From positions 1,302,001-1,366,000 of the forward strand of contig NZ_CP104582.1 of NCBI RefSeq assembly GCF_029814935.1: a stretch of DNA of 64,000 bases. The letters are read 5' to 3'. Of the stretch, positions 9,551 to 18,037 are shown piece by piece (positions within the stretch are counted from its first letter, which is position 1; each line of letters opens with the position of its first letter). The notes below the pieces were generated by a model. That model made no database searches. It was not told where the DNA came from and saw only the letters and a program-made list of their open reading frames with translations. The position numbers and the translations under genes are program-made. This DNA is from Pseudomonas sp. GD03919. GTDB taxonomy: Bacteria > Pseudomonadota > Gammaproteobacteria > Pseudomonadales > Pseudomonadaceae.

Positions 9551-9599
9551 GGCCTGCAAGCAGGCCCTAAAGCAAAACGCCGCCCGATTGGGCGGCGTC
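9551..9599 (-). terminator. Terminator of the TRAP permease remnant
   Basis: A GC-rich stem, ACGCCGCCC-GATT-GGGCGGCGT (9578-9599), is followed on the minus strand by TTTTGC, just past the stop of the DctM remnant. A second small palindrome GGCCTGC-AA-GCAGGCC (9551-9566) follows it. Confidence 0.75.
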
Positions 9600-9623
9600 T
9601 CGTGCAATGCCCCGGGTTGGCTG

Positions 9624-10082
9624 TCAGAGCACCACGCTCGGCAGCCACAGCGAGATAGTGGGGATGTAGGTAACGGCCATCAGCACGGCGAACAGCGCGA
9701 GGTAGAACGGCAGCAGGGCCTTCACGGTGTTTTCGATGGTGACCTTGCCGATGGCGGCACCGACGAAGAGCACTGCACCCACTGGCGGAGTGATCAGGCC
9801 GATACCCAGGTTGACCAGCATGATCATGCCGAAGTGTACCGGGTCTACACCGAAAGAGGTCACCACCGGCAGCAGAGTCGGGGTCAGGATCAGCGGCGCC
9901 ATGTCCATCAGCGTGCCCAGCACCAGCAACATGAAGTTCACGCACATCAGGATCACGTAGCGGTTGTCCGAGAAGGTCAGGAACGCGGTGGTGATCTTCG
10001 ACGGAATCTGCATCAGGGTCATGATGTAGCCGAAGCTCGCCGCGAAGGCGATCAGGATCATCACGATCGATGCCGTGCGCAT
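9624..10082 (-). pseudogene. TRAP transporter large permease (DctM), C-terminal remnant
   Basis: The 152 codons correspond to the last third of a DctM-type TRAP large subunit (normally about 425 aa), with the typical GTLMDMAPLILTPTLLPV and NLGIGLITPPVGAVLFVGAA segments. Homology starts abruptly at MRTASIVMI, an internal methionine, and the sequence immediately upstream belongs to a different gene on the other strand. No DctQ or DctP gene is present. The fragment retains its own terminator. A dozen membrane-spanning residues alone cannot transport, so this is scored as a remnant of a sugar-acid or carboxylate uptake system. Confidence 0.85.
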
Positions 10083-10090
10083 GCTGTCTG

Positions 10091-10582
10091 CAGGAAGGTA
10101 CGGTGCAGTTGGCGGTGGTCTTCGAGCGACCGGGAATCGATGAACGCGAGTCCTTTCTCGAGGCGGGCAGCCAACTGCTGGTGGCGGTCGTGGCGCCCGG
10201 ACATGTGCTGGCCCAGGAGCAGAACCTCGCGGTACGTGAAGAGCTGCTGGCAGAGCAGCGGCAGATCATGGTCGGTTCAGGCAGACCTCAGGGCGCCGAT
10301 CCCCGTATGGTGCTGTCACGGCGCTTCTGGTTGACCGACAGTTATCAGGCGACCCTGGAACTCGTCCCGGCCGGCCTGGGTTGGGCCTACCTGCCACAGC
10401 CTCTGGTGCAGCCGCTGATCGCTTCCGGGGCGGTCACTGAAGTGCGTTTCAACAACATGACCAGCCGCCTGCGCCTGTGGGTAGACCTGATCTGGATGAA
10501 GTCGCAGCCACTCGGCCTGGGTGCCCGGCGCTATCTCGAACGGATGCGCCAGGTGTTCAGGGATGAACCACCCCGAGCCTGA
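10091..10582 (+). pseudogene. LysR-type regulator, substrate-binding-domain remnant
   Basis: About 160 codons match the effector-binding half of a LysR-family regulator (VQLAVVFERPGIDERE, then PAGLGWAYLPQPLVQPLI, then a basic C-terminal helix). The N-terminal helix-turn-helix and linker are absent; upstream sequence within a few bases is the TRAP permease remnant in opposite orientation. The join near 10083-10094 therefore removed the 5' ends of two divergently oriented genes in one event. An ATG at 10070 could allow translation but could not give a DNA-binding protein. Confidence 0.8.
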
Positions 10583-10593
10583 GGTGGATGGCC

Positions 10594-11697
10594 TCAGGCC
10601 AGACGCAGATGGTTGTCCCACAGGCCGGCCGGCAACTCCAGTGCCTTGGCCAGGATGCGCTCGCCGCTGCAGTCGTAGAGCCTGCAGCGGCCCTGGCCGG
10701 AGGTGACGACGAAGCCGTCGGCGACCGCACCCACGCCTGCGCAGTCCGCTAGCGGCACGTCGAGACGCACCTGGGCGCTGTCCAGATCCCAGATGAAGAA
10801 ACGGTTGCCGCGCGGTGCGGTCATCGCCAGCAGGCGCAGCTCGTCGTGGATGGCCACGCTGGCGGTGTACTGGTTCATCGCCGCACGCTGCACTTCGCCG
10901 AGGGCGAAAGGTTGATACGGCTGGCCGGGGCGCTTGATTGCCAGCAGCGGTACGGCATCGTGCATGTCGCCCATGTACTGTTGGCCGCTGACCACGGTGC
11001 CGTCGCGCGCGACAGCCAGGTGGCGGATGCTGTTCTGCCGATCGGCCAGGTACTCCTGGCTGACCAGGCTGCCGTCGCGCTGCATCAGCGCCAGGCTGGC
11101 CTGCATGGCGTCTAGGTTCATCTCCACACGGCTTTCCGCTTCGGTGCGGATGCCGCCGTTGGCCACCACCAGGGTTTCGCCATCGGGCATCCACAGCAGT
11201 TGGTGCGGGCCGACGCCATGCGTGCTGTGTTCGCCATTACGCAGCAGTTGCTCGCCCTGCAGGCGATAGACGCCGAGTACGCCGCGACCCGGCTCGCGGG
11301 TATCGTTCTCGGTGCTGTACAGCCACTCACCGTCTTTGTGGAACACCGCATGGCCGTTGAAGTGCCGGTCGGCCGGTGTCTGCAGCGTTTGCAGCAGGCG
11401 GCCGTCGCGGGTGTCGATCAGGTAGCTCTCGGTGCTCGGGCGGCGGCCGACGAACAGCGCCAGGGGCAAGCCGGGGTGCGGCACCACGTCATGGCAGCGT
11501 TCGTTCACCGGGGTGGCAAAGGCGCGCTGGCCATCGAGGCGATAGCCGACGGCATAGTGCCTGCCATCGCCGTCATCGCGGGCCGATAACAACAGCGGTT
11601 GTCCCGCCGGGCCGAACCACGTCCAGCCGCCGAAAGCACCGGCGGCCGCCAGGCCGGCAGCGGCGGCGCCAAGGCCGAGGAAGGCTCTGCGGCGCAT
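10594..11697 (-). CDS. DUF1513 protein with Tat signal (imelysin operon)
   Basis: A 367-aa predicted periplasmic protein. The N-terminus MRRRAFLGLGAAAAGLAAAGA has an RR-containing Tat-like signal. The rest is a beta-propeller-like DUF1513 domain with HDVVPHPGLPLALFVGRRP and GVGPHQLLWMPDGETLVVANGG. It is the last gene of a di-haem protein-imelysin-DUF1513 operon, starting 2 bases after the imelysin stop. DUF1513 genes commonly accompany imelysins, so a role in iron acquisition or periplasmic redox handling of iron is inferred from context only; there is no biochemical assignment known to me. Confidence 0.87.
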   Translation of the reverse strand: MRRRAFLGLGAAAAGLAAAGAFGGWTWFGPAGQPLLLSARDDGDGRHYAVGYRLDGQRAFATPVNERCHDVVPHPGLPLALFVGRRPSTESYLIDTRDGRLLQTLQTPADRHFNGHAVFHKDGEWLYSTENDTREPGRGVLGVYRLQGEQLLRNGEHSTHGVGPHQLLWMPDGETLVVANGGIRTEAESRVEMNLDAMQASLALMQRDGSLVSQEYLADRQNSIRHLAVARDGTVVSGQQYMGDMHDAVPLLAIKRPGQPYQPFALGEVQRAAMNQYTASVAIHDELRLLAMTAPRGNRFFIWDLDSAQVRLDVPLADCAGVGAVADGFVVTSGQGRCRLYDCSGERILAKALELPAGLWDNHLRLA

Positions 11698-11699
11698 GC

Positions 11700-12761
11700 T
11701 CAGTCCCCGTCGTGGGCGTTGAAGCCGATCTGTACGTCGAGCGCCTTGGCCAGCTCGCTTTCCTGCAGGCGATGCAGGCGATTGAGGCTGTCGTACAGCT
11801 CGTTCAGGGCTGCGCGACCGGCTTCATCGGCCAGCAAGTCGCCCAGTGGCTTGTCGAGTGCGGCCAGGCGCTGGCGGGTGTCCTGGTAAGCGGCGTCGAT
11901 GCGGTTGGCCAGGTCAGCCTGATCGTCGCCCAGCAGGGTCTGGATGCCGTCACGGTTACTGCCGTGCCAGAGCAGTTCGGCATTGGCCAGTGCCGCGCCC
12001 AGGTTGGCCAGGCTGGCGGCGCTGCGCCAGGCCTCGGCCTGGTAGGGCTGAGGGATGCCTTTGCTCTGCCGGCCCATGGGCGCGCCGAGTTTTTTCTTCA
12101 GGCCATCGAGTGCAGTGACCTGTACGCGCAGCAGGTCGGCGATGGCTTCGTTGGCATCGGCGTAGCGTTCGTTGGGGAATGTCTTGAGCTGTTCGGCCAT
12201 GCCCGGTTTGCCTTGCCACTCATCCATGATCTGCACTGCCAGGGCCTGCTGGTGTTGGCCGATGGCTTGCAGCAATGGGCAGTAGCGCGCTTTCTGTTCG
12301 GCTTGAGTGAGATCCAGCGCCGGGTCGAACAGCATGTATTCGTAGGCCGTCAGCCCTTGCACCACCACGCTGGCCTTGGCCAGGTCATCGTTGTTCAGTT
12401 GCGGCTTGCTCTTGAGCAGGGCCTCGACCTGACGCTGCACCAGGTTCTTCTTGTCCGGCCAGAACTGGATCTGCCAGGCACGATTGCCTTCGGCCAGCGG
12501 CCCCACCAGCAAGGGCTGCAAACCGGCCCAGGCACTCTGCGCACCGAGGAAGGCCTGGCGCGCGGTGCCCAGGTCGGCATTGCCGGCGCAGAACGCCTCG
12601 GCATTCACAGCCAACTGACGATCAGCTTCCTGCCAGCTGTTGTAGGCCGGCAGCAATACGCCGTCGGCCAACGCTGCGCTGACCTTGGCGCGAGGATCCT
12701 GCTGGCCGCAACCGACCAGGGCCAGGCCTAGCAGTGAGGCGATCAGGGTTCTATGCAACAT
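11700..12761 (-). CDS. Imelysin family lipoprotein
   Basis: A 353-aa lipoprotein of the imelysin (peptidase M75-like) family. The signal MLHRTLIASLLGLALVGC ends in a lipobox with C18. Two related helical halves are visible, including VVVQGLTAYEYMLFD in the first. Classical imelysins carry GxHxxE; here the equivalent position reads GLTAYEYM, keeping the glutamate but not the histidine, as in the subset of imelysins thought to bind iron or haem differently. The open frame runs further upstream without homology, so the lipoprotein start was chosen. It is the middle gene of a three-gene operon, 10 bases after the di-haem gene. Confidence 0.88.
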   Translation of the reverse strand: MLHRTLIASLLGLALVGCGQQDPRAKVSAALADGVLLPAYNSWQEADRQLAVNAEAFCAGNADLGTARQAFLGAQSAWAGLQPLLVGPLAEGNRAWQIQFWPDKKNLVQRQVEALLKSKPQLNNDDLAKASVVVQGLTAYEYMLFDPALDLTQAEQKARYCPLLQAIGQHQQALAVQIMDEWQGKPGMAEQLKTFPNERYADANEAIADLLRVQVTALDGLKKKLGAPMGRQSKGIPQPYQAEAWRSAASLANLGAALANAELLWHGSNRDGIQTLLGDDQADLANRIDAAYQDTRQRLAALDKPLGDLLADEAGRAALNELYDSLNRLHRLQESELAKALDVQIGFNAHDGD

Positions 12762-12771
12762 CGCAGGCTCC

Positions 12772-14184
12772 TTAGAGGGAATTGAGGAAGGCGAGCAGGG
12801 CGGAGCGCTCTTCGCCATCGAAACGCAGCACATGCTGCTTGGCCGCTTCGGCCTCGCCCCCGTGCCAGAGAATGGCCTCCAGCAGGTTGCGTGCCCGACC
12901 GTCATGGAGGAACTGGGTATGGCCATTGACCGCCTGGGTCAGGCCGATGCCCCACAGCGGCGCCGTGCGCCATTCACGGCCGCTGGCGAGAAATTCCTCG
13001 CGGCCATCGGCCAGGCCTTCGCCCATGTCGTGCAGCAGCAGATCGGTATAGGGACGGATCAACTGGTTGGCCAGTTCCGGCTCGGCGGCATCGGCCGAGG
13101 TGGTGAAACTGGGCGTATGGCACTTCTGGCAGCCGGCCTGATGGAACAGGCTCTTGCCCTTGAGCACAGCAGGGCTGTCGACATCGCGCCGCGCCGGTAC
13201 GCCGAGGTTGCGGCTGTAGAACAGCACGCTGGCGAGGATGTTGTCGCTGACCTCCGGTTCGCCACCATGGGGCGCCGCGAGGCACTCGGTCTGCGCGGCG
13301 GTGCAGTTGTCATGGGCAATCAATGTGGTGGTCAGGCCCATGTCATTGGCGAAGGCGTCGGCGTTCTGCTGATTGAGGTTGGGCTGACCAGCCTTCCAGC
13401 CGAAGCGGCCGAGCACCGTACGCTGCTGTTGGCGATCCCAGACCTGATTGGGGCGGCCGGAAATACCGTCGCCGTCAGCGTCGTCCGGGTCGGCGTTCGC
13501 CAGGATGTCCTGTTCGGCGATGGCTTCGAGCAGGCCGAGGCCGATCATCGGCGGGGCGATGCGGGTGGAAAACAGGGTATCGGGGTGCATCTCGCCGTAA
13601 CCGAGTTGGGTGATCTGCAGCTGCGGTTTGCGCAGTTCCACCTGCGTGCCGTCGGCGAAGCGCACCGGCACGCTGCGGTAGGTCACGCGAACCTTGCCTT
13701 CTGGGGCTACGCCGGGGTTGGCCATATCCTGCAGTTGAGTGCCATAGGTCGGTTCAGGCACCACGCCATGGCGTACCAGCCAGTGTGCATGCTCCGCGCC
13801 AGCGGGCAGCGACAGGCGCACCAGCATGGAGGCGGCGCTGACGGCATTGGGCTCCGGTGGGTGGCCGCGTCCATCCTTGAGGTGACAGTTCTGGCAGCCG
13901 TTGGTGTTGAACAGCGGACCGAGGCCATCACGTGCTGTGGTGGTGGCGGGCGCGGTGACCCAGGGATTGCGGAAGAAACTGTTGCCTACGGCAAAGTCCA
14001 GGCGCCGGCTCGGCGCCAGATTGGCCGAGGGCTGGGAGAAGGCGTTGTGATCGAACTTGCGTACCGTGGCGGTGCCTGCCGAGAGTGCCTCTCCCGGCTC
14101 TGCCGCCGTGAAGTTCGCTTGCTGCTCGCAGGCGATCAGGGGCAGGGCCAGAAAGGGCAACAGGCAGCGCTGGAGCGGCGACAT
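12772..14184 (-). CDS. Di-haem cytochrome / DUF1111 oxidoreductase lipoprotein
   Basis: A 470-aa c-type cytochrome of the DUF1111 di-haem thiol-oxidoreductase-like family. The signal MSPLQRCLLPFLALPLIAC ends in a lipobox with C19. Haem motifs are CQNCH (97-101) and CQKCH (near 353); the fold resembles MauG/cytochrome c peroxidase, but substrate is unknown. It is the first gene of the operon with imelysin and DUF1513, an association conserved in pseudomonads and elsewhere. A Fur-like box lies 66-84 bases upstream. Upstream in-frame codons lack homology and a signal peptide, so this ATG is preferred. Confidence 0.88.
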   Translation of the reverse strand: MSPLQRCLLPFLALPLIACEQQANFTAAEPGEALSAGTATVRKFDHNAFSQPSANLAPSRRLDFAVGNSFFRNPWVTAPATTTARDGLGPLFNTNGCQNCHLKDGRGHPPEPNAVSAASMLVRLSLPAGAEHAHWLVRHGVVPEPTYGTQLQDMANPGVAPEGKVRVTYRSVPVRFADGTQVELRKPQLQITQLGYGEMHPDTLFSTRIAPPMIGLGLLEAIAEQDILANADPDDADGDGISGRPNQVWDRQQQRTVLGRFGWKAGQPNLNQQNADAFANDMGLTTTLIAHDNCTAAQTECLAAPHGGEPEVSDNILASVLFYSRNLGVPARRDVDSPAVLKGKSLFHQAGCQKCHTPSFTTSADAAEPELANQLIRPYTDLLLHDMGEGLADGREEFLASGREWRTAPLWGIGLTQAVNGHTQFLHDGRARNLLEAILWHGGEAEAAKQHVLRFDGEERSALLAFLNSL

Positions 14185-14249
14185 CGAGGAACTATCCGAA
14201 CAGGCAAGAAAGCGGGGCGCCAAGCTTAGCAGGCTAACGTAATTTAAAT

Positions 14250-14268
14250 AAGATGGATTAGCGTTATC
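14250..14268 (-). promoter_or_regulatory. Candidate Fur box
   Basis: On the minus strand the 19-mer GATAACGCTAATCCATCTT matches 13 of 19 positions of the Fur consensus GATAATGATAATCATTATC, in an AT-rich region upstream of the di-haem/imelysin operon. Iron repression fits the known biology of imelysin loci, but the match was scored by eye. Confidence 0.5.
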
Positions 14269-14317
14269 TATATGTGGACATGGGTCGCGGCCGCTTTCCC
14301 GATATGCCTGGCAAGGC

Positions 14318-14680
14318 TCAGGCCGATGCCGGCTTTGCCGCGTCGTAGCGGGCACGGGCCTGGGCGATTGTGCTGTGGCTGTCCTCGGCCCAGGCAATCA
14401 ACCCGGCCAGCGGTACCAGCAGCGACTCGCCCAATACGCTCAGCCGGTATTCCACGCTGGGCGGTTTGGTGGGGTAGACCGTCCGTTCTAGCAGGCCGTC
14501 GCGTTCCAGTTCACGCAGGGTCTGGGTCAACATGCGCTTGGAGATATCCGGCACGGCTCGCTGTACCTCACTGAAACGCAGCGCCTGCCGGGTGAGAGCC
14601 AGTAGGATCAGCATCGTCCATTTGCTGCCTACCTGGTCGAGTACATCGCGCACCGGGCAGCGCTCGGCTACGAGTGGCAT
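14318..14680 (-). CDS. HxlR-family transcriptional regulator
   Basis: A 120-aa winged-helix protein of the HxlR/YtcD family. [19 protein letters not shown] is the family's N-terminal signature with the initial cysteine, followed by [20 protein letters not shown], the recognition region, and [15 protein letters not shown] in the wing. HxlR proteins typically respond to quinones, aldehydes or oxidants. A longer start at 14779 (153 aa) is possible but adds residues unlike the family; the chosen ATG has GGAG six to eight bases upstream. No obvious divergent target gene is adjacent; the next gene on the other strand is the sensory PAS/GGDEF/EAL gene. Confidence 0.82.
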   Translation of the reverse strand: MPLVAERCPVRDVLDQVGSKWTMLILLALTRQALRFSEVQRAVPDISKRMLTQTLRELERDGLLERTVYPTKPPSVEYRLSVLGESLLVPLAGLIAWAEDSHSTIAQARARYDAAKPASA

Positions 14681-15043
14681 CGTACTCCAGGCCTGGAAGC
14701 TGGCAGCCAGTCGCACACGTACAGTCGCAGGGTTATCGCCGGGTGACCTGGTCACGAAAAGCTGCCTCCCCGCTGGCATGTTGTGTCCCTGCTCGACACA
14801 TCACTGCTGTTGTCAGCCGCCCAGGGTTCGCTGCATCGAGCGAATCACCACCGAGTGACCACGGCGCGATGATCTAGGCTGAATCCATGGAGCAGATGGC
14901 GAGGGACTGACGCTGCAGTGGCCATGCCACAGAGAGGCGGTGTTCGAGTGTGCCGAGCCCCGCGGCTGGATCGGTCTTGTGCTCTGCGTACGGCATGCGA
15001 TGATACCAATGTGCTTTTATGGTGCCAGTGGAGTTCGATCATT
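14681..15043. other. 363-base gap, no gene seen
   Basis: Between the HxlR start and the PAS/GGDEF/EAL pseudogene. Open frames here are short and shadow-like. It may hold divergent promoters; I see no clear repeat, terminator or RNA gene. Part of it is coding if the HxlR gene uses its longer start at 14779. Confidence 0.4.
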
Positions 15044-17598
15044 TTGAAAACACTGCTTGATGCGCAATGGGCTGCACTGGAGCGGGTCATGGCCATCGCT
15101 GAATTTGCTCCCGATGGTCGGCTCGTGCGTGCCAACGAAAACTATCTGGCCTTGTTCGGCTATTCCACGGAGCAGGTTGCCGGGCAGCATCATTCGTTCT
15201 TCTGTAGTGCCGACAGCGCCGAGCCTGTGGCGCACGAGCGTTTCTGGCAACCCCTGAGTGCCGGCGCAGCATACAGCGGGCAGGTCGAACGCCTGCGCCA
15301 GGGTGGCCACAGTTGCTGGCTACAGACCACCTACATGCCGGTCATGGATGAGGCCGGGTACGGCAGATCATGCAGGTCGCCATCGATATCACCGAGCGGA
15401 TGCAGCACGAACAGGAACAGCAGCGCCATCTCAGGCAGTTGTCGCTGGTGGCCGATGCCAGCGACTCGGCTGTGGTGATCAGTGATGCGAATCCGTACAT
15501 CGTCTACGTCAATGCCGGCTTCTGCCGGATGTTTGGCTGGACGGCGCAAGAGGTCTTGGGGCAGGAGCTCATCGCCCTGCTTGCTCCTGACAAGGATGCC
15601 GAGTGCTTGCAGCGATATCGAACCACGCTGACAGCAGGCTTGCCGGTTGAGCGCGAGGAGGTCGTCGAGGGCAAGGACGGACAGCGTTACTGGGTCAAGA
15701 TCATCAGCAACCCGATCATGGATGGCGCCGGGCAGTGGCAACTGACGGTGACCATCCTGACCAACATCACTCAGGCCAAGATGCATGAGGTATTGCAGCA
15801 CTCGGTCATGGAGGCCATGGCCCGGGAGCGGCCACTGACCGAGGTGCTGGAGCTGATCTGCATGGAGGTCGAGCGTATTGCCCCCGAAGTGGTCGCCTCG
15901 ATTCTCGAGGTAGACGAAAGTGGTCTGCTGCACCCGCTGGCGGCACCAGGCCTGGCGCTGGAGTACCAGCAAAAACTCGATGGCGTGGCAATCGGGCCGG
16001 CCGTCGGTTCATGCGGGACGGCGGCCTGGCGCAAGGCATATGTCTGGGTCGATGACATTGCCACTGATCCACTGTGGGCCGATTTCCGTGATCTGGTGTT
16101 GCCGCTGGGCTTTCGGGGCTGCTGGTCCGCTCCTGTGCTCAACGCACAAGAGCGAGTTGTCGGTACCTTCGCCTTTTACTTCCGCCGCGCGCCGCAGGAT
16201 TGCTCGATGCAGTTCTACAGGCGCCTGGTCGAGGCCTGTCAGCATTTATGCGGGCTGGCGCTGGAGCGTGAACAGACACGCCGGCGCATACGCCAACTGG
16301 CGTTCTACGACGCCCTTACCGGGCTGCCCAACCGCAGTCTGCTTCAGACCCGGGCGGATCAGGCGATTGCCACTGTCACGCGAGAGGCCGAGTGGCTGGC
16401 GGTGTTGTTCATCGACCTTGACCGCTTCAAGCACGTCAATGATTCACTCGGGCATTCCGCCGGAGACGATCTGTTGCGTCAGGTTGCCGCGCGTATCCAG
16501 AGCGTCTTGCGCGAGTCGGACATCGCCGGGCGCCAGTCGGGTGATGAGTTCGTCGTGGTCCTGCCCGGTTGCGATGCCAATGAGGTGACGCTGGTGGCCG
16601 AGCGTCTGCTGCAATTACTGGCGGAACCGTTCAGCCTGGCTGGAACCAGCCTGCAGGTTTCCGGCAGCATCGGCATCGCCATGTATCCCAATGACGGGCG
16701 TGACATGGAGACGCTGATGGGGCGCGCCGACATGGCCATGTACCAGGCCAAAAGCAGTGGACGAGGCCGCTTCCATTTCTACAGCAGTGAAATCAACAGG
16801 CTGGCGCAGCAGCGTCTGCAGATGGAGGGCGCCTTGCGCCAGGCGATCAGGCAGGGTGGGCTGCACCTGCATTACCAGCCGCAAATCGATCTGGCCGACG
16901 GGCGTCTTTATGGCATCGAAGTGTTAGCGCGCTGGACGCACGCAGAGCTGGGCGAGGTTCCGCCCGTGCGTTTCATTGCCCTGGCTGAGGAGTGTGGCCT
17001 GATTGTCGAACTGGGGCATTGGGCCGTGCAGGAGGCCTGCCGGCAGTTGGCTGAGTGGCGCGCTGCGGGGCTGCGCGTGCCGGTGATATCGGTAAACCTG
17101 TCGCCGACCAGCTTCCATAACCTCGACTTGCCGGGCTTTCTGGCCAAGACCCTGCAGGCCAATGCCCTGCTGCCAGAGGATCTGACGCTGGAGCTGACTG
17201 AAAGCATCCTTCTCGACAGCAACCCCAGCACGATGAAAGTCCTCGATGAGCTGCATCGACAGGGCATCCGTTTGTCACTGGACGACTTTGGTACGGGCTA
17301 CTCCAGCCTCAGTTATTTGCGGCGGCTGCCCATATCGGAACTGAAGCTCGATCGCAGTTTCGTTTTCGACCTGGAGCATGATGAGGCGACGCGCGCCTTG
17401 AGCAGCGCCATCCTGGGCATTGGCAAGAGCCTGCAGCTGACGGTGGTAGCCGAAGGCGTGGAAAATGAAGTGCAGCATCGCCTGCTGTGCGAGCAGGGCT
17501 ATCCGGTGGCGCAGGGCTATCTGTATTCCAGGCCGCTTGCCGCGCAGGAATTTGCGCAATGGCTGAATCAGGCCGCAGGCCGGCAGAGCGAGACATGA
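15044..17598 (+). pseudogene. PAS-PAS-GAF-GGDEF-EAL protein, frameshifted after the first PAS
   Basis: The first PAS domain (VMAIAEFAPDGRLVRANENY and RQGGHSCWLQTTYMPVMDEAG) is read in one frame from about TTG 15044 or ATG 15090. From about 15358 homology continues in another frame (MQVAIDITERM at 15370), where a normal PAS end would follow; a gap of two bases or gain of one explains it. The second frame is 742 codons from ATG 15370: PAS, GAF, GGDEF and EAL. The GGDEF site reads SGDEF with an RESD inhibitory site before it; the EAL motif reads EVLAR and loop 6 is DDFGTGYSSL, so phosphodiesterase activity is plausible. The 3' frame could be translated on its own, or this may be a sequencing error. 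Confidence 0.75.
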
Positions 17599-17604
17599 AC
17601 GGCG

Positions 17605-17835
17605 TCAGCGCATGGGCTTCGCCTCTGGTTCAGGTTCGCCCGGCATGCGTTGGAAACGCTTGCGAAAGGCGCTCGGTGAGACGCCGATCCGCTGGCAGAA
17701 CAGGCGGCGGAACGAGTTGCTGTCCTCGTAGCCGACGCGATGGGTGATCACCTCGAAATTCAGCCGGGTGGTTTCCAGCAACTCCTTGGCCTTTTCCAGG
17801 CGCAGGGTCTGCAGGTAGGCCAGTGGCGCGTAGCC
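17605..17835 (-). pseudogene. AraC-family regulator, HTH-domain remnant
   Basis: About 76 codons match the C-terminal DNA-binding domain of an AraC/GlxA-type activator: GYAPLAYLQTLRLEKAKELL and VGYEDSNSFRRLFCQRIGVS. Homology begins abruptly in the first HTH, and the frame continues upstream into unrelated sequence. The N-terminal domain is missing, so this is a remnant. It lies 6 bases past the stop of the GGDEF/EAL gene, in a short disturbed stretch. Confidence 0.75.
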
Positions 17836-18037
17836 TGCTGCGCACATTCGCTCCGGCTGCCATGCTCGATTCGGGTATCCGCAAGAGCCTGCAGCTCGAC
17901 CGATAGGCTGCAGGCCAATAAACCATAGGTCATGCCCGTCCCCTGGCATGACCGGTGGCCATTGATGGACAGCGCACCGAAATGCGACCGGGCGTTAGCC
18001 CGTGCAGCTGGCATCCGGCTACCGGCCGCGGATGGTG

